In this document: positions 1 to 11,345 of the stretch, in pieces
Numbering within the stretch: the first letter of the stretch is position 1
How the letters are laid out: each line of letters starts with the position of its first letter
Assembly (NCBI GenBank): GCA_025345505.1
Contig: JANVCC010000049.1
Location: 8,508,335 to 8,572,334, forward strand
Direction of reading: 5' to 3'
DNA length: 64,000 bases
DNA from: Todiramphus chloris collaris
Taxonomy: Eukaryota > Chordata > Aves > Coraciiformes > Alcedinidae
Translations under genes and position numbers: made by a program
Notes under the pieces: model-generated
The model's database searches: none
Seen by the model: the letters and a program-made list of their open reading frames with translations, nothing else
Told to the model about the DNA's origin: nothing

Positions 1-3000
1 CAGAGTGGTGGGTAGCGGTTGGCGAGAGGCAAAGTGTTCCCCTCGTGGTCTGAGTCAGGCTGGCGTGGAGGAAGCTAATGAAATTGGGTAATTAGTGAGT
101 TTGTTAATGAGCTGGGTCAGGGAAATTTTGCTTTGGCTGTTACTGTATCGGTCGCTTTGGGGGCTTGTAAAACCACAGGACTTTGGAAGATTTTTTTTTT
201 CTTGTTTTACATCCCCTCGCAGCAGTTTTTTGGTGGACTGGCAGATTCTCTGAAAGACAAACAAAACCCCCAACCCCCATTGCCTAAAACCACACTGCCA
301 TTTGATTTACTTATTCCTTTTTTTTTTTTTTTGTGGCCGTATGTTTCAGGCTGCTCTGGGACTGTGTGTGGGTCGTGAAATGAGAGACTGCACGGCTCTT
401 GTGCTGGATATACTTTAGATAAGGACTTGTGTATATTTATGATCCTGCTGATAGTGTGTGCAGCCCGAGGAGAAGAGCCAGCGGTTCCATTCTCTTCATT
501 TGCTTTAAATATCACATTTATAGTGTGTGGTGGGAGGCAACCACACGTTACCACCAGGTTAGATATGCTCCTTCCTTTCGCTGTCACTCTTGCAGGCATC
601 CCACCTTGCTGGGGACCTGGCTGTCCTTGCTCTGCTGCTCCTGCCAAAGCAAGAGATGCCTGGAGAGCTGAAGCATCACACTTACTTCCCCCCAAGGTTT
701 GAGACTTGTCTTGTCCCTTCCCTGACTGCCCTACAGTGATGTTTTTCTGGACTTTTACAAATTTGGAGCTTGCTTTAAAATAGCAGTCATGAGGAAGAGA
801 CTGGGGAACTGGGTTCATGTGTTCCTTATCTTGCAGCAAGGAAAGATTGAAACAGAATTTCTGAGCTGTTGTCCTAGGATGGGTTGTGGCCCAGCAGACT
901 TTGGCAGATGGTTTGTGAAATCCTTCCCTCCCCCCAAAAGCGCACACGATGCCGCCCCTGCAAATGAGCAGGCAATCTGTTACTTTTACGTTCTCTCACT
1001 TTAAATAAAGTTCAAATCTCAGCCAGGTTTTTGTTTGACTAAAATGTGACAATCATTTCATCGTGACTTTGCAAGATGGGCTGCAGATCTGGGTGTTTTT
1101 TTTCCTGAAAAAGTTATTTGATCCTTGAATAAATAAGCAAAAACTTATATGCGTTGCTCAAACTTTCCACCTTCTACCCATGAAGTTTTCATCTGCTGTC
1201 CCATGTCAGGGCCAACATCACTCTGTTTGTGGTTTCATCCCTTGCAGGTCCTCATGGTGCCCAGACGCCAAGCGGGGCTGTGAGGACGCGGCTGGGCCGC
1301 AGGAGCTGGAGGCAGAGGGGCTGCGACAGCTTTGGTGCTGGGTGGGAGCTGAGGCAGCCCCGCTCTCTCCGGCTGCCTGGCTGTTGGAAGCTCTCTCTTG
1401 GGTGGTGCCATTGTTCATGCTGTCCTCCGGCCCTCCCCTCCCATTCAGCACGTCTCAGCATCCTTGGGGAAAAAAGCCTTGATCCTGGACTTGCTCTTCT
1501 CTCAGGGTTCAATAGGCTTTGCCAGCTGAAAGGCAGGCTTTGGAAAGGGAAGGGGGGACTTCTCACAGAGCTGGGGAAAATCAAAGGGAGTCAGCACAAA
1601 TGGTAGCTTAAAATATCTGACCTTTTCCCACTTCTCTGCTCCACTCTATGAGCCCGTGCAGGGCATGGGTGCAGCAATGCTGCTTTTGTGGCATCGCTCG
1701 TTCTGTGCCTGCTGTCCTGTAGCTTTTGTGTACCTTGTGTTTCCCTGGGGTGCTTTCGTGGCAGGTCTCACGTCTGACCTCTCCGGGTGCCTGGAAGGCA
1801 CTCTTGGTGGGGGAGGACAGCAGACCCCCGTGCATCCTTGAACTGTCCTGCTGATCTTCCTGTTGCAGGGATGGTGGCACCAGCCAGCACAGAGAGAGCA
1901 TGGGATGTGCAGACATGTTCTGTAGCTGTGGGGTCTCAGGTGTCCCAAGTGCCCTTATCCAGGTCTCCTGTTGCCCCGTGATTTATTCCTGGTCTTGGCT
2001 GCTTGCATCAGGGTCACCTGCAAATTTTATGAGGGATGAGTGCTAAAGGAAGACCCAAAAGGCAAAGAAAAACAGCCCCAAATGTGGTGTGTTTTCCTTA
2101 CTCCCTTCCTCCCTTTGTTTTTTAAGCCTGCCACATGATTTAGAGAGGGCAGTAGGGCTGAGACATTCTTCTGCACCACTTGGGTTTGGCAAGGTGGAGA
2201 GGAAACACAGCCGGGGAGAAAAAAAGCAGGTAAGATTTTGTAGAAACTTCTCCCCTGGTAGCTGCAGGAGGAGCTGCTTCACAGAGGGAACCGCGGGTAC
2301 GGAAGGGATCAGTGGCAGCTTCTCTTCCCACCACACTGTGAACCAGGAATGGAAGTGCCCAGCTCCCAGGAGGTTTCCCTCTTATTCTTTGCTGTATGGC
2401 AGCCTGAGCAAACAAGCTGTGTTGTTATGATAATGAAAGAGGTGACATTACTAATTTATTTGCCCACCCAAACGCAGGATGTAATAGAACAGAATTAATC
2501 TTTTCTATTTACAGATCAGATGCTTGTAGCTTTGGGCAGCGGGTGTGCTTTTAGCCTCCAGTGTGTGGTTAACTGGGAGTTTAGCTGGCTGTCTTGGTTC
2601 AGTGTGGTGCGAAGATAAATGAGGGGCTGCAAGGAACAGGCAGTTTATGGGTGTGTGATTGGTCCCAAGTCTGGATGTGAGCAGTGAGATGAGGCTCAAG
2701 GAAAGAGGGGTTGGTGTTAGCTGCGGTGTCTTGGTAGTCCTGGCTGTTGTCTGATCCCCCTTTCCATCCCAGCATGGATGAATCCTGCAGAATAGCACGA
2801 GGCAGTTCAAACAGCAAGTTTCCCAGCAGCAGTGGTGCCTTGGTGGGACAGTTGTCCATTGGTGGTCTGCCAGAGAAGGAAATGACTGTGAATTCATCCA
2901 CAGCAGGAACTGCAGCGGTGGCTGCAGCGCTGCTGGCTGAGTCTCGGGACAGGGGCCACATGGGAGAGCTTTAATGAAGAGTTTTGGATTCCTTCCCTCG

Positions 3001-3684
3001 CTGCTGCAGCCAGTTACCAAATCATCTGTATGCTAATGAGCTAATTTGTGTCATTAACAGAGCTCTGTTAATCAAGGCCTCCTATGGTATGACTGGGCTG
3101 TAGCCACAATGCTTGCTGTATTCTAAGCCCTGGTTTTTTCAATTAGTGACGATGTGTATGGTGCTCATCCCTGGACACCTGCAGCACAGCCCATGCAGAT
3201 GCTGAGCTGCCTCAAGATGAGAACCAGGGCCTTAGGATACACCTTCAGAGGGGAGGCGTTGCCTGAAAGCCTGTCTAGAGAGGTGGATTGTAGAGGCTTG
3301 ACGTGCTGTGGCTTTCAGCAAGGAAGGAGAAGGGAACCTTTTGAACTCCCTCTTTCCAGCATGAGTTTAACCCAGCACAGGGAGATTTGCTGGTCATGCC
3401 TGCAGCTCAGGGGTTTTGGTAGCCACAGGGGCACTTTGATGCCCAGAAATCTTGCCTGAAGTTTCCTGCCTTCCCTTCCACAGGATGGGTATTTGTACAA
3501 AAGCGAGGTTGCCTCCTTAGGGCTTTCAGGTTTGCTTTCAGATGCTTGCATGAGCCGTGGGAGAGATGGGGATGATGAGGCGACAGAGCAGCTCGTGTAG
3601 AGGTGCCAGTGTGCATCTCAGCTATTTTCTTGTAGTGTTTCTGGTCCCAACACTTCCTCATACTGCTGTGTTTGTGCCTTCCAG
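1..3684 (+). other. GPC3: GPC3 intron (probably intron 3), 3' part
   Basis: No coding similarity was recognised on either strand. The stretch contains a 15-base T tract at 318-332 and several AT-rich patches, for example around 2440-2510 and 3030-3075, but no repeat family I can name. A minus-strand open frame of 246 codons at 207-947 has low-complexity lysine and proline content and no recognisable motifs. The end of the intron holds the pyrimidine-rich acceptor of the exon at 3685. Confidence 0.8.
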
Positions 3685-3818
3685 ATCAGCCGGTTCTGCA
3701 GCCACACTCCGCAGAGGCAGTATCGATCAGCTAATTACCCTGAAGACCTCTTTGTGGATAAGAAAGTCCTAAAGGTGGCTCACAGCGAGCAAGAAGAAAC
3801 TTTGTCGAGCAGGAGGAG
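3685..3818 (+). CDS. GPC3: GPC3 coding exon (probably exon 4), contains the convertase site
   Basis: This exon encodes 44 codons plus two bases of glypican-3, a GPI-anchored heparan sulfate proteoglycan of the cell surface that modulates Hedgehog, Wnt and growth-factor signalling. The acceptor is a pyrimidine stretch ending in CAG at 3682-3684, and the donor is AG|GTGAGA at 3818/3819. The translation begins [20 protein letters not shown] and continues through [13 protein letters not shown] to LSSRR, closely matching the human GPC3 segment around its furin-type site RQYR. One cysteine of the conserved glypican set (FCSH) is present. The reading frame starts in phase 0 and ends in phase 2, the split Arg codon AG|G being completed by the next exon. 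Read-through of the donor meets a TGA at once, so retention of this intron would truncate the protein. Assignment to GPC3 rather than its paralogue GPC5 rests on recalled similarity to human GPC3. The exon number is inferred from the eight-exon human gene. Confidence 0.95.
3715..3726 (+). other. GPC3: Proprotein convertase (furin-type) cleavage site codons, RQYR
   Basis: AGG CAG TAT CGA encodes Arg-Gln-Tyr-Arg, followed by Ser. In human GPC3 the same RQYR motif (about residues 355-358) is cut by a proprotein convertase. This gives an N-terminal subunit of about 40 kDa and a GPI-anchored C-terminal subunit of about 30 kDa that remain disulfide linked. The motif fits R-X-X-R and is intact here. 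Cleavage itself is inferred from the human protein. Confidence 0.85.
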
Positions 3819-6590
3819 GTGAGAGTGCTTGGGCTGAGTGTGGTACCCGCAGGACGGGCTGTAGGAGCAGTTGCCATATGGGATGGTCCTATGACAGGGG
3901 ATGGAAGAGCTCTTTGTTTCCCTTACCCACAAACCTGCAGCTGGTTTTGACTTTGAACATTAGAACTGCTTTGGCTCTCAAGAGCAGCAAGGTGTCTACA
4001 TGTGTTTTCTCACCTCCTGCATATTTTTATTTTTATTTTTTTTTTAACCTGTAAAACTGCCTCCTGCTTTTCATCTTCGTTCTGCTTTTTTGCAATGCAC
4101 CAGGCACCCAGGTTCATACACCAAGTGCCTTGTCTGGGATTCTTGAACACTGCTGTAGTGGCAGAGATACAGATGTAGTTAGAGGTGGAGATGGTTACTC
4201 CAGCCTGAAACATCCTGTGTAGCACTGTGTGTGTAGGTAAGGGCGACTTATTTCACTTTTTAATGTACAGTCTTTTTTGGTAGTTCAGGAATGTTAACAG
4301 CTTTTTACTGAATCCTTTCAAAGTGAAGCAGGTATCTCCACTGCTGGCACAGCACCTTGTGCTTTCTTCTCTCTGTAAATAGGAGCTGTAATTCAGTGGG
4401 CTCACGCTGTTGTGTCAGGGAGAAGCATCTTCCCTCTGGACCTGAAAGCGCACCCAGAGATGTGGTGCTTTTACTGCTCTCTTGAATACAAGAAAAAACC
4501 CTGCGGAAGAGAAGCAGGGAAGCTTGGCAGTTTTTGGAACTGGGGATAAACTAAGATGGATAGTTTTCTCTTTAAAGAGTAACAGGGCCACATTCTTGAC
4601 ACAGTTTCCATGAGGTATAGCACCAAGGCTTGCATTCCTCTGTTGTCTCAACACGTCAGAGGGTTACGCAGGCCAGGCTTTGCTGGAGATGTCCTTTGAG
4701 GACTGTGAAGTCTGATGAAATCTGCTGCCGTGAATTACGTGAGCTCATACCTGCAGATACAGAGGAGTTTTCCCCTTCCCCTTCCCACCCTGTGGGGACT
4801 TCTGCTCCCCAGGAAAGTCTTCTTCCACCTGTTATCCCCAGCGCTGCCAGGGTCTGTGGGATGGTGAGCAAGGCAGTGCCTGGCATGTAAGGAGCACGTA
4901 AGGCTTGTCCTGCTCAGGGTTTGGTGTAACTGAAAACACAGGTCTTGCCTCAGTTTGGCTTTCAACGTGGTGTTGGTTGGACCTTCTGCCTCGCCGTAAG
5001 CCTAGTGCAGGAGATGGCTGTAGGACATGGTTCATGCAGAAGGTAAATGTCTGAAGCACCCCTCCGATTTGTGCCAGAGGGGTTGTGGGCTGAACTCCCA
5101 CCCTTTGGAGGGGCTTTGCCTCCTCAGGCAAACCCTTGCTTGTTGGCTTGGGCAGCGGTGAGCGGGTTGGTGCTTGCAATGCCCCAGCAGGCTGAGCTGT
5201 GCTGACCTGAGAGGGGACTTCGGTGTGGCTCTGCCTGAACGGGCTGTGTCTGTCTGGTCAGGGCAGAAAGAGGCTCCTGGTGAGCAGAAAGGCAGAGCAG
5301 CGCAGGCTGCCTTTGCTGGGACGTCTTCTCCTTGTTTCGCCTGCCCCCAGCTGGCAGTCAGGGGCTTTGTCTGGAGAGGGAACCCCACAAAAACGCCGAG
5401 CAAAGAGGGACAGAGGGAACTGGGCATCCCTCTGCACCCCAGCCTGCCTAAACTTGCTCTGACAGCCGAGTGCTGCTGGGCAGCTCCCCACAGCTGGCAG
5501 GACTTGGAGGTCCCACTGCTGCGGGCACCAAGGGGATGCTCCTGAGAGTGCTCCCAGCTCCAGGTGCCAGTCTCTCGTCATTCCTTCCAGAGAGGAAGGA
5601 GGCCAAGAAGTAACTAACCCTTTGCCAAGGGTGAAACGTGCTGAACCCAGGCCAGGATACTGTGAGGCCAAGTCTTATTTCCTCCTGTCCCTGCCATTCA
5701 TATTATCACACTTTTGGTGACATTTCCCTAATGAAGTCTGTCAGTATTTCCCAGTGACAGCTGCTGAATGTCACCAAAGGGACAGGCCTGGGCTGGGGGA
5801 CAGATGTATGATGCCAGCCTGGTGTACACCTTGAAATTATCTATTTACACAGAACTACCACTGAAGGTGGAATAGACCTCCACACCTAGCTAGACCATGT
5901 CACTACGTGCCACATCCAATCTTTCCTTAAACATCACAAGGGATGGCAACACCACCACCTCTGTTTTCTCTAATTTTTTCTCTATATTTTCTGTTTTCTT
6001 TATACTATTTTCAATAGTGCAGCTAGAAGCCCAGTGTTACTGACCTGTGCAGGTCTGTTCTGGAGAGTGTCTGCTCTGGCTTGCCAGCAGAAATACCACC
6101 TGCCCTTGCAGGGATGTTGGACGGCCGATGTTAGACAGACAAAGTGACAAGGCTGTCCTTTCCTGAAGGGCCTCTGTTGCCTTCTGAAAGGTGAAGGGGA
6201 CTGCTGGCAGCCTGAGCACTTGGGGCTCGGACACACCCTGTGTATGCATGGTCTGAGCCAGAAGCACCTTTCCTCGGGTGCTGTGAGGGTGCAGGGCATG
6301 TGGCTGCCTTTGGTGTGCTGCATGGTTGGGCTCAGGTTCTGCTGCCCCAGCATCTTTCCTGTCACAGGCAGTTTTGCCATAAGAAACATGGATTCAGCCC
6401 TTGACTGAATAACATCAGGGGACGCTGCAAGGTGCTACCTGAGATCAGAAATAAGACTAATGCTTCATGGTTTGTTTGCACCCAGCTGTTTTCCTGTGTT
6501 AGTGTGACTGCCTTCAGCTGGTTAAAATGCACAAATGCCATCTTCTTCTTCTCTTTTAACTGAGCACCATTTTCCCCCCTTTTTTTCCAG
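3819..6590 (+). other. GPC3: GPC3 intron (probably intron 4), 2772 bases
   Basis: This is the shortest complete intron of the window. It contains a T-rich tract at about 4025-4046, a moderately GC-rich middle section, and a minus-strand CR1 fragment at about 5862-5970. No gene or RNA was recognised. The 3' end has a long polypyrimidine tract (TTTTCCCCCCTTTTTTTCCAG, 6570-6590). Confidence 0.85.
5862..5970 (-). repeat. CR1 LINE fragment, minus orientation
   Basis: The plus-strand text GAAGGTGGAATAGACCTCC, then TAGACCATGTCACTACGTGC CACATCCAATC, then a CTTAAACA block and GGGATGGCAACACCACCACCTC follows the reverse complement of the CR1 3' region seen in many bird genomes. In those copies, blocks reading roughly as accepted loss, 'chosen' consensus and 'short-term' match lie in the same order. 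Divergence is high, which implies an old copy, and the 5' and 3' limits are approximate. The call rests on recalled family pattern, not on an alignment. Confidence 0.65.
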
Positions 6591-6716
6591 GGAACTCATT
6601 ATGAAGCTGAAGTCCCACAGTACATTTTACAGCAGCTTGCCAGAGTACATCTGCAACCACAGCTCTGCGGTTCAGAATGACACTGTTTGCTGGAACGGAC
6701 AAGCGGTCGTGGAGAG
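6591..6716 (+). CDS. GPC3: GPC3 coding exon (probably exon 5)
   Basis: The 126-base exon follows a strong polypyrimidine tract and CAG ending at 6590, and ends at AG|GTGAAT. Its first base completes the Arg codon split from the previous exon. The translation then reads [20 protein letters not shown], then [21 protein letters not shown], and the first two bases of another Arg codon. This aligns without gaps to the human GPC3 region with YICSHS and NDTLCWNGQ. It lies in the C-terminal subunit, downstream of the convertase site, and supplies two conserved cysteines (YIC and TVC). The NDT sequon conserved with human N418 is present, and there is an additional NHS sequon. Length is a multiple of three and both boundaries are phase 2, so skipping would keep the frame and remove 42 residues. 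Confidence 0.96.
6655..6684 (+). other. GPC3: Two N-glycosylation sequons in GPC3 (NHS and NDT)
   Basis: AAC CAC AGC at 6655-6663 encodes Asn-His-Ser, and AAT GAC ACT at 6676-6684 encodes Asn-Asp-Thr. The NDT sequon matches the human GPC3 site at about N418. As I recall it, human GPC3 has Ser-His-Ser-Pro at the place of the NHS, so that sequon appears to be a gain in this lineage. Whether it is occupied cannot be judged from DNA, and a cysteine sits directly before it. Confidence 0.75.
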
Positions 6717-9700
6717 GTGAATTACATTTCCTTTCCCCTCCCTATCCCCAGCACTGCTTATCTTTTGTTAACCAGATGCAAGAGTGGTCTGTGACCAGGA
6801 CTCTGCTCATTCCCTTAAGAAACCTTTTGCAGAGCTGGCATCCACCTGCACTGCAGCTCGGATGGATGTGCAGTCTGCATGGAGAGCAGAAGTAGTTGTG
6901 TGCTGCCCTCCACTGAGAGTTTTGCACTCTGCTGTGAAAACCATGCAGCCATGACTGGTTTTGGTCAGAGTGGGTTGGTAGTGGTGACCTGGAGAGAGCA
7001 GAGCAGCAGCAGCTCAGAGCAGCTGTGCTCCTGTAGGAGGGGGAACCATGGTGCTGTGGGAGCTCCTCTGGAGCAGCAATGGAGGCACTGCCACCATGCA
7101 CTAAGGTGGGGTGGGGATGATTCCAGCCTGGCTCCGTGCAGTGGTAGCAGGTCAGCATAGGTAGCATCCCCTGCACCACCCAGGGGGTCACAAGGAAGAC
7201 TACCTGGTTGTGTTTCTCCTTGACCGTAGCTCTGTTCTGTAGAAAGCTGGCACCACTGAACTCTGGTGGAGTCACTGCTGCCATCTGACCATCTTCCCAC
7301 CACTGAACCCTGGATGTCCTCTCTGAATGCAACCATTCACACCAGGGTGCAGCTCATGCCCTGTCTGCTTTTCCCTGATACACTTGTCAGTTCTGAGGAT
7401 GTCCTGGTGGTAACTGTGAGGTTAATGAAGACAGACAACTATAGGATTCATAGCATAAAGGGGAAGGAAGTGTTAATAGAAATGGAGATTTTTCTTGCAG
7501 AAAATGCCCCTTGGGAATGTTAAAGAATGTGGAAATAGAACTTGGAAATGTTTTTTATAATGATACATAAATCTCCTCTAATCACCCTACTTTGCAAAGC
7601 ATCCTTTGCTATTAAGTAGTTTGCATAAGGGAAGAAATAGAAATAAAATCAGGAAGTGGTAAAATCTTGAGATATTAATTATGACTCCTTGATCAGTAAC
7701 CTCAGGGGGTAATTAGCCTGTGCTTGCAATACTGACCTGGAACACTGAAGGGACCAAAATAGCATCAAGCTATATTTTGAAAAAAAAAGTGCTCAAGCAT
7801 CTCAGATCATACGCTTAATAAAATGTAGTTACTTTGCCTAAGGAAAAATGTGTCCTCTATCTGCACTTATTTCTGGAAAATCTCGAGTTTCCATGTCTAA
7901 GTGAGAAGTTCAATTGGAAAAAAAAAAGATTATTTCAATGCTGACTCACTGATTATTGATTAAAACTTCTTAAACAGTGCTATAAACACTGCACCTTTGC
8001 AGGGGAGGACATAGGGCAAGGTTTTTGCTTTTAAGAGTTCACTGGGGCCACAGCTGATGCCCCTAGTCCAGGTCCTGCTGATGCCACAGCTGGGTGAAGT
8101 GGCAGCAGTGGAAAGGTGCTGAGTCCACATCCTCCTGCAAATGTAAGTGCAGAGTTATTTGCAGATTGAACATGATTTCAGATGATAAGACTTCTTCAGT
8201 TTCTGCTGAGAATACCCATGGGCCATCGTAGACAGAGATGCTACCCTAGGCCCCCTGCTGCACTGTTGGTGGCACAATACAGCAGGTCACATAGATGTCA
8301 CAGCATTCAGGGGGAGCAAGGCAGGGAGAGGATCAAGTGTGCATGCATGAAGAGGGCATCAAGATTTCACTTCCTGGCTGTTAAAGATTAAATACTCTGC
8401 TGTGCTTGAAGGGAAGGTGCCTTTCCACTCCTCTCCTCCTTGCCCACTCGGATCTACTGCACAGATGTCACCACCTCTGCCAGCTCCTGGGAAACAGCAG
8501 TAACAGCTCCCTTGCAGGCAGGTGTTGGATTTTTTTGTCTGTGAACAAAGAAGGGTCCTGAGAGTTAAATCCCCCATCCCCTTGCAGGGACGTCAGTGGT
8601 ATCCTGGAGGGGAAAACTCTTGCTGGCAGGTCAATGAAAGCAGTGTGGGTGGTGGCTTACACAGAGGAGGAGATTTGAATCCCCCCATGAAGGCAGGGTG
8701 TTCAGGAGGGAGGGCGAATGGACATACTGTGTGGAAATAGCTGTTGCCCCTTAAACACACTGCCTGCCTTCCCACCTTGTATTGTTAGCATCTGCATCCC
8801 TAACTCTTCCCAGGGTGACCCTTTCCTCTCTGTAGGCTGACAAAGTGTCTCATACCTGCTGGTGTTTCTGCATGTGAAACTACAAGAGGAACTCGGCTAA
8901 ATGAAGCTGAACCAAGATAATGGTCCAGGGTGCTCTTCTTCCAGGACCCATTTGCAGAATGTTTCAAATAGAAGCAAACATGCAGTTAAAATGGTCTCTA
9001 AAGCCAATTGCATCGCTTCACGCAGAGCCAAATAGGTCCTGGACTTCCCAGCATGGCATCTCCTTCTGGGAGGATTCCTGAAAATCAGGAGCATTTAAGG
9101 CAATGGTGCTGGAGTACTCCAAACCACGAGGTTTTTTATTTCTGAGTTTTCCCCAAGGGGGAGCCAAGCAGCTGTTCAGTGTGTAGAAGCTCTTTCACAA
9201 GCTGCTGTGAGAAGGTGAATTCTGTACGGGAGTGTTTCTGGCGTGGCTACAGCGATTCTCCTGCTGGACTCATGTGCTACTTGCGGGTCATCAAACTCCA
9301 TCTTGCAAAAAATCAGTATTTGCAAGAAATTGCGTGTTTATTGAATATGTAATATTAATTTCTCAATGCTGACAACAATAGTTGTCCCACAGATGCAATA
9401 GCTGCCAGAAAGAAAGTCTGATTTTTCTAGGTTTTCTGCATGTAAAGTATACTTTATATCTTAATGCGTCCCTTTGGCTTTTGCAAATCACATCTTCCTG
9501 ACTGAAAGTTCAGCAGGCTGGACAGGAGACACTCATTCCTTACACACAAGCTGCTGTGCATGGTTGCTGTAGCTGGATATGTTTCACCTAAGGACAGGAT
9601 TGAGTTGCCTGAGCGTGGCACCACGTGAAGGAACTACATGCACCCTGAGACCCCTTTGAGTTTCTGGGACATCCATAGAAAGATCTAAGATCACCCATGT

Positions 9701-10944
9701 CCCTGTGGAGTGGCATCTTGGTGCTCAAGGGAGGCACCTTGTGATTCCTATAGCAACATGAGGCACTCACCCTAGGGATAGATTAGAAAGCACCTGCCAA
9801 AGCTGCTGAAATCAGGTGAAGACCAGAGGAGAGCAATGTTTGGGTGGATGCTACGTGTCCATGTGTTTCCATGTCTGGTGTTGTGCAGACAATGGATAAA
9901 ATTGCTTGGGTATTGCTGTGTTGGTGAGCTCAGCATGAGCATCCACATGGCATGGTGGTGTTCCTGTAGGGTTTGTGGCTATTTACCTCTCACATGTTCA
10001 ATGCAGTACCTAAGTGTTAACGAAGTTAGGAGCCCTACTGGTTCACTTGGTTCCTGACCTCTTTGTCATGACAAAATTTGCTAGTTATTCTAAACCCTTT
10101 TCCTATAACACATTAAATCAAGCCTGGAATAGCAGCTTCACAGCCCCTTGCCAGTGCAGCGGTGTGATAGGTAACGCCAACAGCAAGTATCCTACGATTT
10201 GACCCAAACAGTTCCTTCTCTGGTGGTTTCTCTGCATCAGTGTCTACTGCCCTGCTTTGGCATCAGCAGAGAGTGAGTGTGTCCCTCCTCCCCATGGACT
10301 GGATGTGCTCATTGCCTTTTGACCTGGTCTCATTTTCCAGTTTGAGCCTTGGGCCATCCTGTTTCCTTCTTGCCCTTAACTCCATCTGCCCCTGTTGAAC
10401 ATGGCGTGTTCGTCTGGGACTCTGGTGCAATGCAGCTGGCTGAAGTATTTTACCCCGCTTTTCTCCTGACACGACGAGCCATTTCAGTGCAGTCCTGTGT
10501 GGACTTGACTCTGCTCATTGTGGTGATCGAGGTCTGACTCTACTTGAGCTATGTTCTTGTTTCATCCCTGGCTCTGAGATTTCCCACTGACGGAGCAGGG
10601 TTGTGCATACAGCTCCTTGCAGCCCCCTGAAATGAAGAGCTGCTTGACTGAGGGCTTTCTACACTTTGGCTTGTGGTAGGGATGACATGCAATGTGCTTT
10701 GTTGATGAATCAGTATCACTCATCCTGCTTTGTGTATTATAGCATTTTTAATACAATTCATTCCTCATTTTCTTTTACTGGGTCTTACTTTGTGGTCCTT
10801 TGTCCATCTTGTTTAATTCTTCAGGTTGGACCATCTAATGGGAAGAATTCATCTTCCTTCCTGGAGTTTGATCTGTGGGTTGATAGTATGATTGCCATCA
10901 CTTATGTGTGCTTAGGTTATGGTACCTTGTCTACATTTATCTTC
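6717..10944 (+). other. GPC3: GPC3 intron (probably intron 5), left part
   Basis: No gene was recognised. The first 900 bases are GC-rich and may contain old unclassified repeat. The section at about 7540-7980 and the one at about 9310-9480 are AT-rich, the latter with a 16-base palindrome. The remainder is unremarkable unique sequence. Confidence 0.75.
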
Positions 10945-11345
10945 TATCTAGGGCTAAACTACAGCAGTTGCTCTATCACCTGATGCCCCCTCCCCAGCAG
11001 AGAAGGGGAATTGGGAAAAGGAGAGGAGACTTATGAGTTGAAATGAAAATGGATTTAATAAAATGTCCAAACTAATACCAATGCCAGTATAAAGTATACA
11101 AAGCTATACTCAGCCCAGTGAATGTAGAACAGGCACAATAAATGGGAGGGCAGCCCTCAGGAGAAGAAAGAGGAGCAAAGTCAGGGAAGCCCAAGCAGGA
11201 GGTCCCCTCCTGTACCCAGCAAACTTCCCCCTTTATAATGAGCACGACGTTTATGGGCTGGGATACACCTCTAGCCAGCTCAGGTCACTGCCCGGGCTGA
11301 CTCCAAGCTGCTAACAGCCTTCACACCATCACTGGCCTCTGATTC
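10945..11345 (-). mobile_element. Probable solo LTR of an ERVL-type endogenous retrovirus, minus orientation, partial
   Basis: On the plus strand an ordered series of blocks is seen. First comes CTAAACTACAGCAGTTGCTC near 10954, then CCCCTCCCCAGCAGAGAAGG, then ACTTATGAGTTGAAATGAAA followed by ATGGATTTAATAAAATG. Next are CAAAGCTATACTCAGCCCAG, CTTTATAATGAGCACGACG, and a CACCTCTAGCCAGCTCAGGT region. This order resembles the reverse complement of LTRs that are abundant in many bird genomes. Read on the minus strand it would give a TATA-like ATTATAAAG promoter box, and downstream a TTTTATTAAA-like region where the polyadenylation signal is expected. No internal retroviral coding sequence is seen beside it, so it would be a solo or fragmentary LTR. 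The limit near 11345 and the family name are uncertain. Confidence 0.55.

Noticed and set aside
207-947. 246-codon minus-strand open frame, the longest in the window
   Set aside because: It crosses homopolymer A/T tracts that translate to Lys runs, has no recognisable motif or splice context, and lies antisense within the intron. I regard it as a chance frame.
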